Positions 9,281 through 17,508 of a stretch of DNA of 30,009 nt are shown piece by piece. Position numbers and translations under genes: made by a program. The notes below the pieces were generated by a model, which saw only the letters and a program-made list of their open reading frames with translations, had not been told where the DNA came from and searched no databases. The stretch comes from Pyropia haitanensis (lineage: Eukaryota > Rhodophyta > Bangiophyceae > Bangiales > Bangiaceae), in contig SDUX01000160.1 in NCBI GenBank assembly GCA_008729055.1, forward strand, positions 1 through 30,009, given 5' to 3'. Within the stretch, counting starts at the first letter, position 1; the number at the start of each line of letters is the position of its first letter.

Positions 9281-10141
9281 TGTAAGGATATGCCCCTTAA
9301 ATCCCCAAGACTGGAGCCTAGGGGATAAGGACTGGGGCCTCTCCTTCCCTGTCCTTCTCAGCCAACTCCTTCCAAGACGCATCAACTCCAAAGTAATCTG
9401 GGGCATGCCGCGGTGTCCGTCCGATAATCTACTACTAACGGACGGTCAGCACGGGAGCCGCGGATTGGCTAACCGACACTACCCTGACTCATCTGCCGAC
9501 GGGTACAGTCTCCAACGGATCAACGGACTAACGGACCAAAAGACGAGCCACATCTCTGACGCGTCAGCAAGCCGGAACAATCTCCCCGTGGACCAATGGG
9601 AGCGACAAGACTTGCTGACCCACGGGAGATATTCGACCCGAAGACTGGCGTCTGCTTACACGCCTCTGAGGCTTTTCGGGTCGAATGGCGCGTGGGGCCA
9701 GCCGCGCGGCGCTACGAGCGCCGCACACCGTCCCCCCCCCGTTTGGGGCTTTCTGGTGGGGCGCCTTGGGGCGCACACGCCCACCCTTGCTTTGTTCTGA
9801 GAGCCCATGCTTTGTTTTGAGAGCTTTGGTGCCGTCCACCGGCACGACGGGCAATCGCATGCTTTGGGGCACCCTGGGTGCCCCCCTGGGGGTATATAAT
9901 GCGTGAGTGTGGGCGCCACCGGGAGAGACCTCGGGGGAACAACCACAGACAGAGACAAAAACCTCCTGTACCTTCGACCCCCTCGACCCTCACCGACGTC
10001 ACGCCCATCCTCTTCCCCACCCCCATCACCGTCATCCCACCCGTCACCTTCCCCGCGCCCGGCGTCCTCATTGGCTTGCACGGGTTGCTGACACCGGCAC
10101 CAGTACGTTGAGGGCTGCCCGTGTGTGGGTGGTGCCTCACA
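9281..10141 (+). repeat. left LTR of the retrotransposon
   Basis: 861 bases, TG...CA ends. It differs from the right LTR at three positions that I found (9834 G/T, 9957 A/G, 9960 A/G), about 99.7 percent identity. It carries a TATATAA box at 9893-9899, so transcription probably starts some 25-35 bases later. Small inverted repeats lie in its upstream part (for example 9417-9423 with 9439-9445, and a 12-bp dyad at 9556-9567). Confidence 0.97.
9893..9899 (+). promoter_or_regulatory. TATA box in left LTR
   Basis: TATATAA in a GC-rich background; the same box is at 16397-16403 in the right LTR. It is the natural core promoter for the element's genomic RNA. Confidence 0.75.
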
Positions 10142-10143
10142 TG

Positions 10144-10155
10144 TGGTAGCTTCAG
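10144..10155 (+). other. candidate primer-binding site
   Basis: TGGTAGCTTCAG begins two bases after the LTR end. It starts with TGG, as expected for pairing with a tRNA 3' CCA. The first seven bases (TGGTAGC) fit an initiator-Met-type acceptor end and the rest do not clearly fit, so the primer tRNA is uncertain. Confidence 0.5.
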
Positions 10156-10164
10156 ATAGTTTGA

Positions 10165-11016
10165 CTTCCTCTTGGCGGTGACGTTGCGATTCCGTCCTGG
10201 ATTTGGCCCTCCCTGTGTTTGTGCACTCGTGCTGCCCCCTGTGTTCGGCGTGCCTCGGGCATTGTAATACGAACGCAGCGGGTTCCACGAATCACACCGA
10301 AAGAACACTGCCCTGACACTGCCCTGGTGGCCCCTGTCACGGTTTTTTTCTTTTGGTCGACTGATTGTCGAAACCCAGTGAGTGCCAAATCAGGTTCGGA
10401 ATTTTCTTCCTCGGCGTTGGCGGACGCCCCGACTTCCTCGGCGGCGACGGCGCGCCCCCCGACGGCGCGCGGCACCCCGGCGGCGCGCGGCATCGCGGCG
10501 GCGCGCGACACCGCGGCGGCACGTGGCACCCCGGCGGGCGCATCCACGTCATCCTCTGTGGCGGCGACGGCCGCATCGGCGGCGCCAGCCGCATCCAAGC
10601 CCCCCCTCTCGCGCAAGGGTAAGGGCCCGGCCACGTCAGGCCCGGCGGTCCCAGCCAACCGGCGCCTGCTGCTGCCCGCGCAGGATCCGGCCCGGCGCTA
10701 CATCGCGCCGCCGGCCCCACGAATCGGCCACATCCGACCGACGACCGCGCGCGCAGCAGAGCAGCGAGAGCAGCGCCGGATCGCCAAGACCATCCCCAAG
10801 GGCAAATACGTTTGCAAGCCGTGCGGTGTGCGTTGCAACAGCCTGACAGTGCTGCGCGACCATCGCTGGTCGCGGCGCCACCGCAATACGGTCAACCGTC
10901 CAGCGACCCGCCCTCGTTGCGACGTGTGCGATCGCGAATTCGAGACGGTCGAGCACTTCGAACGCCACCAGCGTGGCAAGGATCACCACCGCACGCTGGC
11001 GCGCCGCACCGACTGA
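10165..11016 (+). CDS. extra retrotransposon ORF with two U1-type C2H2 zinc fingers
   Basis: An open frame of about 283 residues between the left LTR and gag, ending in TGA at 11014-11016. The middle is Ala/Arg/Pro/Ser-rich low complexity. The C-terminal 75 residues hold two fingers with spacing C-x2-C-x12-H-x5-H (about 10813-10881 and 10921-10990). This is the spacing of U1-type/matrin-type fingers, which bind RNA or DNA. No in-frame ATG exists. The frame opens just after stops at 10147 and 10162, so expression would need a non-AUG start or splicing. A pyrimidine-rich stretch ending in CAG at 10341-10379 could be a 3' splice site. It is not a standard part of Ty3/gypsy elements. Its role (RNA binding, nuclear export, regulation) is unknown, and capture from a host gene is possible. 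Confidence 0.55.
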   Translation, partial: LPLGGDVAIPSWIWPSLCLCTRAAPCVRRASGIVIRTQRVPRITPKEHCPDTALVAPVTVFFFWSTDCRNPVSAKSGSEFSSSALADAPTSSAATARPPTARGTPAARGIAAARDTAAARGTPAGASTSSSVAATAASAAPAASKPPLSRKGKGPATSGPAVPANRRLLLPAQDPARRYIAPPAPRIGHIRPTTARAAEQREQRRIAKTIPKGKYVCKPCGVRCNSLTVLRDHRWSRRHRNTVNRPATRPRCDVCDREFETVEHFERHQRGKDHHRTLARRTD

Positions 11017-11379
11017 CACCTCGCAACACCCCCAGGATCTGTGCAAGAGACGCGATTTTCCCCCTTTGATCCCCCCGCGTGGAAATCCGGCACGACCCGA
11101 CTCGGGCCCGTGCGCGGCGGCCGGCGGGAAAATCCGATTGCGTGATTTGAGTCTTCGAATTCTGCTTCATCGCATCGCTTGTGACCCATCAAATAGTGTT
11201 GTCCATCTTTGGGAACGTGGTAGCCACGACGGCCACGCTTGTCCAGAGCTAGTGCAGCACTATTTTGCTTGGTCAAATTAACTTGCACATCTTGTAAGAC
11301 TTGCCCCGTGCTCTGCCGGAGTAAGTCAAACCGGATCTGTTGGGTTAATTTGATTGTTGCGGACCTCACCCAGGACGCA

Positions 11380-12258
11380 ATGGACCCCCCGAATCCTGCG
11401 ACTGTAAGCCCGATTAATCCGGGAACGGCCTCAACCGCACCCTCCGCGGAGTCATGGAATCAACTTACAGCGTTCGTCTCGCAGATAAGCGCCGAGCTCG
11501 AGGCTCATAAGGTTGAATTGGCGGACGCCAAGAAACAGCTGTCCGACGCCAAGGCTAAGGCCTCGAGTGGAGGCGCGACGACTGCGAGGCCGAATAAGCC
11601 CGCACTGTTCTCTGGCAAGCCCGGGACAATTGAAGCATGGTGCTCGCACATGGACTCATATGTGCGACTGACTGACCCTGACGAAGCGTGTCGGATCGCC
11701 TGCACCTACCTGGACGGTGAAGCGTTCACCTGGTGGCATACCTACAGTCGGACGACGGCGGTCCCCGACTGGGCTACCTTTCGGGCTGCGCTCATCCGTC
11801 GCTTCAGCCCTCTGAACAAGACGCAGGCGGCGCGGGACAAGCTGCACTCATGGCGCCAAATCAAGGACGTCGGGACGTTCAACAGGACTTTCCTGAGCGT
11901 CCTCTTGGACATCCCGGACATCACCGAAGCGGAAAAGATCGACCGCTATAGCCGAGGCCTGAAGCGCGACATCTGGCAGGCACTGTGCCTCAAGACGTAC
12001 ACCGATCTTGAATCACTGATGACGGACGCCCTGCGCGTGGAAGCGGCCAAGGCTGGAGTGTCCCGTATCACCAGCAATGTTAACAGCACTTCTGGCAAGC
12101 CACCGACGATGGGCGTTGTCCCGATGGACATTTCCAGCATCAAGATCGAAAAGCTGACGCCAGACGAACGCCAGCGCTGCATGCGCGAGGGTCTCTGCCT
12201 TCGCTGTCGCGAGAAAGGACACATGGCTAAGGACTGCCCAAAAGGCCAGCGGAACTGA
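11380..12258 (+). CDS. gag: Gag protein of Ty3/gypsy retrotransposon
   Basis: 292 residues from the ATG at 11380 (the frame is open further upstream but has no earlier ATG). The N-terminus is Pro/Ser/Thr rich and followed by a short coiled-coil-like stretch (about residues 30-62). A retrotransposon Gag core with the typical aromatic Trp-Trp motif and helix pattern spans about residues 75-240. It ends in a CCHC zinc knuckle (C-x2-C-x4-H-x4-C, residues 273-286) that binds the genomic RNA. Gag forms the cytoplasmic particle in which reverse transcription takes place. Its 3' end overlaps the pol frame by 28 bases and carries a -1 frameshift signal. Confidence 0.93.
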   Translation: MDPPNPATVSPINPGTASTAPSAESWNQLTAFVSQISAELEAHKVELADAKKQLSDAKAKASSGGATTARPNKPALFSGKPGTIEAWCSHMDSYVRLTDPDEACRIACTYLDGEAFTWWHTYSRTTAVPDWATFRAALIRRFSPLNKTQAARDKLHSWRQIKDVGTFNRTFLSVLLDIPDITEAEKIDRYSRGLKRDIWQALCLKTYTDLESLMTDALRVEAAKAGVSRITSNVNSTSGKPPTMGVVPMDISSIKIEKLTPDERQRCMREGLCLRCREKGHMAKDCPKGQRN

Positions 12259-15200
12259 AGCAGCAACAATCCTCAACATCTGTGAAAGACGCTCCTTCGG
12301 TTCCTGAAAATATGTCGTCACCATTTGAAGGCCCGCGACTCGGGCTTCTGCTTTCTACTGCTTCTGTCAATGGAAAAGTTGTTAAGGTGCTGTTCGACGA
12401 CGGATCTCCCATCAACGTCGTCTCAAGGCGCCTCGTTACCTCCTTGCATGTGAAAACGAAAGGAACGGACTTCGCGGCAAGCATGCCCGATGGCCGCTCC
12501 CATGTCCTCGCTGAAACCGTTGACCCTCTTGAGATTCACATCGGACCGTACCAAGAGCGACTTCGGTTTGCTGTTTGTGAATTGAGCGCGTACGACCTCA
12601 TCCTGGGAAAGAAGTGGCGCGATGACAAGGACGCCAAAATCAACAACAAGAAAAACAAGATCTCCTTCAAGTTCAACCACAAGAACATTTCTATCACTGC
12701 CTCCCTCAAGAAGCCCGAAGCTCTGATCAGTCGGCAACGCCTTGCTCGGGACCTCGTTCAAAGGTGCCCTGTTTTTGCCATCTACCTGCAGTCGGAAGAT
12801 CCCTCTAGCACCTTCGACATTAACGCCATTACGATGGGACAAGGCGAAGACAAGAAAGAAGTTCAAGAGATTCTCAAAGAGTACGCTGACGTCTTCCCAG
12901 ACGAGCTCCCCGACGGACTCCCTCCTGAGCGCAGTCACAAATTTAGCATCAAGCTGACCGATGACGCCCAACCGCGTCGTAGCGGAATTTACCGACTAGC
13001 CGAATGGGAGCTCGAAGAACTCAAGACTCAACTGGCCGGCCTCATAAGGAAGGGATTCATCCAACCAAGCACCTCACCGTGGGGCTCTTCCGTCCTCTTT
13101 GCGGCGAAGAAGGACGGTGGCTGGCGAATGTGCATCGACTACAGGGCCCTGAACAAGGCTACTATCAAGAACGCGTACCCACTACCACGCATCGACGACA
13201 TCTTTGACCAACTGCGAAAGGCCAAGTACTTTACAAAGATCGACCTCCGCTCTGGCTATCACCAGATTCGCCTTGACCCAGAAACAATACCTTTGACGGC
13301 GTTTCGAACCAAGTACGGATTCTATGAGTTCACCGTCGTACCCTTTGGTCTGACAAATGCACCCGCGGTCTTCATGAACCTAATGAACGATGTCTTCCGA
13401 CCCTATCTGTACGACTTCATCTGTGTCTACCTCGACGACATCCTAGTCTACAGCGAAACTTACGACGATCACCTCAAGCACCTACGATTAGCACTCGAGA
13501 AATTACGAGAACACAAGCTCTACGCCAAGCTGAGCAAGTGCCAGTTCGCTCGAACTACTGTGGACTACCTTGGCCACGTCATCTCCGAGAAAGGCTTCTC
13601 TATGGAAGACTACAAGGTCCAATCCATCCGTACGTGGGCAACACCGAGGAGCAAAAAGGATGTACAATCTTTCCTCGGTATGGTCAACTTCTATCGAAGA
13701 TTCATCAAGGGAATGGCTGCCGTAGCTACGCCGCTAACGAGGCTGACTGGGAATGTCGACTTCGAGTGGACACCCGACGCCCAGAAAGCCTTTGAGCAGC
13801 TGCAGGACCTAACGACAAGCGCACCGGTGCTAAGGCCTTTCGACAAGAGATACCCAATCTACGTGTCTACAGATGCCAGCGGGTATGCTGTGGGCGCAGT
13901 CCTTGAGCAAGATGATGGACGCGGACGGCGTCCAGTGGCGTACTTCTCGTTAACCCTCAACATCCACGAGCAGCGCTACAGCATTCGTGAAAGAGAACTG
14001 CTTGCAGTCGTACAAGCTATCCGGCATTGGCGCTGCTACCTCTACGGAAGACCCTTTGAGGTCCACACCGACCATGAGTCCCTGAGATACCTAAGCACCC
14101 AAGAGAAGCTGAACGATCGCCAAGTCAAGTGGCTGGAGTTTCTGGACCAGTTCCAGTTCAAGATTGTCCCAATCAAGGGCACTTCGAACCCCGTGGCTGA
14201 TGCCCTTTCCAGGCAGCCACAAGATGCTCCCGACAAGCACGCCCCCAATCAAGACCTTCTTAGTCGCGTGCTGACCAAGACCATTGAAGAACTCCCCAAG
14301 AAAACTGAAATCAACAACCTCATGACCATCAACCAAAGTGATCAAGACCTTGCCACCTTAAGACAAGAGTACGACGCGGACCCCGAGTTTGCCGACCTAG
14401 TCAAAGACCCGGTATCTCCCTACCGGCTACACATGAGGTTGTTGAAACGAGGTGACCGTACGTGTATCCCCGTCGGTACTCTACGCCAAAGACTACTCCA
14501 CGACTACCATGATGTCCCGTGCCAAGGGCACATGGGAGTCAAGAAAACAACCAAGGTTATCTCTTCCAAGTACTACTGGAAGACAATGCGGAAAGACATC
14601 CAAAGATACGTACAAACATGTGATTTGTGCCAGCGGAACAAGGCTAGCACCCATTCACCTCTGGGTCACCTCAAACCCTTGGACCCCCCGAGCCAACGAT
14701 GGGCAAGTGTCTCCATGGACTTTATCACGCCTCTTCCTCTGACTCCAAGAGGCCACAACGGGATTTACGTCGTTGTCGACCGCCTCTCCAAGATGATTCG
14801 CCTCGCCCCTATGAAGCCAGACTGTACGGCGCCAGTCGCAGCTCAGCTCTACCATGATCACGTCTATCGACACCACGGACTCCCAGCTGATGTTGTCTGC
14901 GACAGGGACCGCATTTTCTTCTCCAACTTCTGGCAGTCGCTCACGGACATTCTCAAGGTCAAGATCAAGGCCTCTTCAGCGTACCACCCGCAAACCGACG
15001 GACAAACTGAGATCATGAACAAGAAGATCGAAGAAATCCTGCGAAACTTTGTCAACCATCACCAAGGCGATTGGGACCTCTTTCTGGTTGCTGCCGAAGT
15101 AGCCTACAACCGGTCGCCAAATGCTGTTACAACGTACTCCCCTTTCTTCCTGAACTACGGATTCGAACCTAAGACGGTACCAATGGACATCCTCGAAAAC

Positions 15201-15773
15201 TCAGAGTCAAGCATGCCTGCAGTGTCTGACTGGCTAAGCGGTCTCCAACATGCTCAAGAGACTGCCATCTCAGCCATCAAGAGTGCAAATGAGGCGCGCT
15301 CGGCGTACGCAAATCGCCATCGCCGACCTTGCAAGATCGCCGTGGACGATCTGGTGCTACTAAGTACCAAACACCTTATGCCAGATGCTTTCCAAGGCGC
15401 TCGCAAGCTGATGCCCAAATACTCAGGACCGTACCGCGTCACTGAGAGTATCAACGATGTGACGTTCCGCCTGGATCTTCCCCAAGCGGTGCTCGATCGC
15501 AAGGTTCACAACGCCTTTCATGCGAGCTTGCTGAAGCCGTACCGCGCTGATCCTTATGGCCGACTTCCTCCCGTTCCGCCTCCGGTGGCATTTCCGGACG
15601 GTTCTGTCGAGTACGAAGTCGACTCCATCATAAGGTCACGAAAGCGCCGTGGACGACTACAGTACCTGGTCAAGTGGAAAGGCTGTGACGTCAGCGAGAA
15701 CTCCTGGCTGACCAAGCAAGACCTTGCGAACGCACCTGAGGTGTTGGACGCTTTCCTGCGCCGCGCGTCCTAA
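12231..15773 (+). CDS. pol: Pol polyprotein: protease, reverse transcriptase, RNase H, integrase, chromodomain
   Basis: The frame opens after a stop at 12228-12230 and is read as a Gag-Pol fusion by a -1 shift at 12237-12243; the first internal ATG is at 12312. Domains in order: aspartic protease with an Asp-Asp-Gly-Ser motif at 12396-12407 (a variant of Asp-Ser/Thr-Gly) and a later Ile-Leu-Gly; reverse transcriptase (about 12970-13590) with the Tyr-Leu-Asp-Asp active site at 13428-13439; RNase H (about 13840-14210) starting with Thr-Asp-Ala-Ser; integrase with an HHCC zinc region ending Cys-x2-Cys-Gln near 14630, and the catalytic triad Asp 14718, Asp 14901, Glu 15009, the last two separated by exactly 35 residues; a GPY/F module (about 15420-15440); and a C-terminal chromodomain (about 15606-15770) with the Tyr-Leu-Val-Lys-Trp-Lys-Gly core. 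No stop or frameshift interrupts it. Confidence 0.97.
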   Translation, partial: GLPKRPAELKQQQSSTSVKDAPSVPENMSSPFEGPRLGLLLSTASVNGKVVKVLFDDGSPINVVSRRLVTSLHVKTKGTDFAASMPDGRSHVLAETVDPLEIHIGPYQERLRFAVCELSAYDLILGKKWRDDKDAKINNKKNKISFKFNHKNISITASLKKPEALISRQRLARDLVQRCPVFAIYLQSEDPSSTFDINAITMGQGEDKKEVQEILKEYADVFPDELPDGLPPERSHKFSIKLTDDAQPRRSGIYRLAEWELEELKTQLAGLIRKGFIQPSTSPWGSSVLFAAKKDGGWRMCIDYRALNKATIKNAYPLPRIDDIFDQLRKAKYFTKIDLRSGYHQIRLDPETIPLTAFRTKYGFYEFTVVPFGLTNAPAVFMNLMNDVFRPYLYDFICVYLDDILVYSETYDDHLKHLRLALEKLREHKLYAKLSKCQFARTTVDYLGHVISEKGFSMEDYKVQSIRTWATPRSKKDVQSFLGMVNFYRRFIKGMAAVATPLTRLTGNVDFEWTPDAQKAFEQLQDLTTSAPVLRPFDKRYPIYVSTDASGYAVGAVLEQDDGRGRRPVAYFSLTLNIHEQRYSIRERELLAVVQAIRHWRCYLYGRPFEVHTDHESLRYLSTQEKLNDRQVKWLEFLDQFQFKIVPIKGTSNPVADALSRQPQDAPDKHAPNQDLLSRVLTKTIEELPKKTEINNLMTINQSDQDLATLRQEYDADPEFADLVKDPVSPYRLHMRLLKRGDRTCIPVGTLRQRLLHDYHDVPCQGHMGVKKTTKVISSKYYWKTMRKDIQRYVQTCDLCQRNKASTHSPLGHLKPLDPPSQRWASVSMDFITPLPLTPRGHNGIYVVVDRLSKMIRLAPMKPDCTAPVAAQLYHDHVYRHHGLPADVVCDRDRIFFSNFWQSLTDILKVKIKASSAYHPQTDGQTEIMNKKIEEILRNFVNHHQGDWDLFLVAAEVAYNRSPNAVTTYSPFFLNYGFEPKTVPMDILENSESSMPAVSDWLSGLQHAQETAISAIKSANEARSAYANRHRRPCKIAVDDLVLLSTKHLMPDAFQGARKLMPKYSGPYRVTESINDVTFRLDLPQAVLDRKVHNAFHASLLKPYRADPYGRLPPVPPPVAFPDGSVEYEVDSIIRSRKRRGRLQYLVKWKGCDVSENSWLTKQDLANAPEVLDAFLRRAS
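12237..12304 (+). promoter_or_regulatory. -1 ribosomal frameshift signal (slippery CCCAAAA plus stem-loop)
   Basis: In the gag frame the heptamer reads C-CCA-AAA, a canonical X-XXY-YYZ slippery site, at 12237-12243. After a seven-base spacer, 12251-12260 (GGAACTGAAG) pairs with 12295-12304 (CTTCGGTTCC) in a ten-bp stem with one G-U wobble and a 34-base loop. The gag stop lies within the stem. Pol is in the -1 frame, exactly as this signal would give. Confidence 0.85.
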
Positions 15774-15784
15774 GGGGGGGGAGG
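15772..15784 (+). other. polypurine tract
   Basis: AAGGGGGGGGAGG directly abuts the right LTR and overlaps the pol stop codon. It is in the standard place for the plus-strand primer. Confidence 0.92.
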
Positions 15785-16645
15785 TGTAAGGATATGCCCC
15801 TTAAATCCCCAAGACTGGAGCCTAGGGGATAAGGACTGGGGCCTCTCCTTCCCTGTCCTTCTCAGCCAACTCCTTCCAAGACGCATCAACTCCAAAGTAA
15901 TCTGGGGCATGCCGCGGTGTCCGTCCGATAATCTACTACTAACGGACGGTCAGCACGGGAGCCGCGGATTGGCTAACCGACACTACCCTGACTCATCTGC
16001 CGACGGGTACAGTCTCCAACGGATCAACGGACTAACGGACCAAAAGACGAGCCACATCTCTGACGCGTCAGCAAGCCGGAACAATCTCCCCGTGGACCAA
16101 TGGGAGCGACAAGACTTGCTGACCCACGGGAGATATTCGACCCGAAGACTGGCGTCTGCTTACACGCCTCTGAGGCTTTTCGGGTCGAATGGCGCGTGGG
16201 GCCAGCCGCGCGGCGCTACGAGCGCCGCACACCGTCCCCCCCCCGTTTGGGGCTTTCTGGTGGGGCGCCTTGGGGCGCACACGCCCACCCTTGCTTTGTT
16301 CTGAGAGCCCATGCTTTGTTTTGAGAGCTTTGGTGCCTTCCACCGGCACGACGGGCAATCGCATGCTTTGGGGCACCCTGGGTGCCCCCCTGGGGGTATA
16401 TAATGCGTGAGTGTGGGCGCCACCGGGAGAGACCTCGGGGGAACAACCACAGACAGAGACGAAGACCTCCTGTACCTTCGACCCCCTCGACCCTCACCGA
16501 CGTCACGCCCATCCTCTTCCCCACCCCCATCACCGTCATCCCACCCGTCACCTTCCCCGCGCCCGGCGTCCTCATTGGCTTGCACGGGTTGCTGACACCG
16601 GCACCAGTACGTTGAGGGCTGCCCGTGTGTGGGTGGTGCCTCACA
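15785..16645 (+). repeat. right LTR of the retrotransposon
   Basis: 861 bases with TG...CA ends, offset 6504 from the left LTR. The TATA box at 16397-16403 points into the 3' half of gene 1, so read-out transcription from this LTR could drive the downstream half of the split gene. Confidence 0.97.
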
Positions 16646-16650
16646 GGCTC
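16646..16650. repeat. target-site duplication, right copy (GGCTC)
   Basis: Direct copy of 9276-9280, immediately after the right LTR. Confidence 0.97.
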
Positions 16651-17475
16651 GCCGCTGCAGCACGCGCTGACGTTTGAGTCGCTCTCGTCTCGGGCGCTGC
16701 TCTCGTTGGAGCAGATCCGCGAGCCCCTCCGTGACGACGCGCGGTACCTGCTCCTTCAAATCGCGTGGGCGTGGACGGCCGTCCCCGATCCCAAGGGCGC
16801 CAAGAGGCGGCTCATCAAGGGCCGCGACGGCACCTTCTTCACCTGCGTGGCCGCCTTTGTCGCGCACGTCGTGGAGAGCGTCATCGCGTACCAGCAGCTG
16901 AGGTTGCGGGCCAACGCGGGCGGTCCCGCGTCGGGTGACGACGCCGAAGCGGGCAGCGCGGGTGGTGCCGCGGCTGCGCAGCGGGCAGGCGGGGCGGGGG
17001 GGCGTCAGCGGTGGAGGCCGGTCGTCACCACCCGGACCAAGCCGTTGGACCTGTTTGACATGACCCGCCTCGGCCAGTCTGTCTCCCTCCAGGCGGAGCT
17101 GTCCAACCTGTTTGTCACCCACTACCAGTGGCAAGACCAGCTGGACAGCTCCAAGGGCAAGGGCGCCAAAGGCAAGGAAAGGGCTGTTGCGAGTCTTCCT
17201 TTTTATCAGCAGCACTTTCCGTCGTGGAAGGTCAAGGTCAACGACATGATCGACCCCGAATGGCCTCCGCGTCCGCGTGACAGCCAAGCTGATCGCGGTG
17301 GTCGCGCAGGCAGGGGACGGGCAGGTCGAGGTAACCTCCCGCCCGTTCCTCGCCGAGCCCCCGCTGCAGCAAGTTCCGCCCAAGGCTCGGGCGCTGCTGC
17401 GGGGGCGGCGGCGGCGGCGCCTGCTGGGGCGCCACCTGGTGCGCGTGGTGAGGAGCGCCCTCCCGCGCGCCCGCC

Positions 17476-17508
<33 letters not shown>

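Larger units (their letters stand above)
9281..16645 (+). mobile_element. complete Ty3/gypsy chromovirus LTR retrotransposon (7365 bp)
   Basis: The element has 861-bp LTRs at both ends beginning TGTAAGG and ending CTCACA, 5-bp target duplications, a candidate primer-binding site, a polypurine tract, gag, and a pol with the order protease, reverse transcriptase, RNase H, integrase, chromodomain. That order and the chromodomain place it in the chromovirus branch of Ty3/gypsy (Metaviridae) elements. All catalytic motifs I checked are present and the frames are open, so it looks intact and possibly active. It lies in the sense direction inside gene 1. Unusual for the group is an extra open frame with two zinc fingers between the left LTR and gag. 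Confidence 0.97.

Noticed and set aside
9283..9800. Reading of gene 1 as an 1128-residue protein ending at 9800.
   Set aside because: The last 170 residues are LTR sequence, repeated identically at the right LTR, so the end is created by the insertion.
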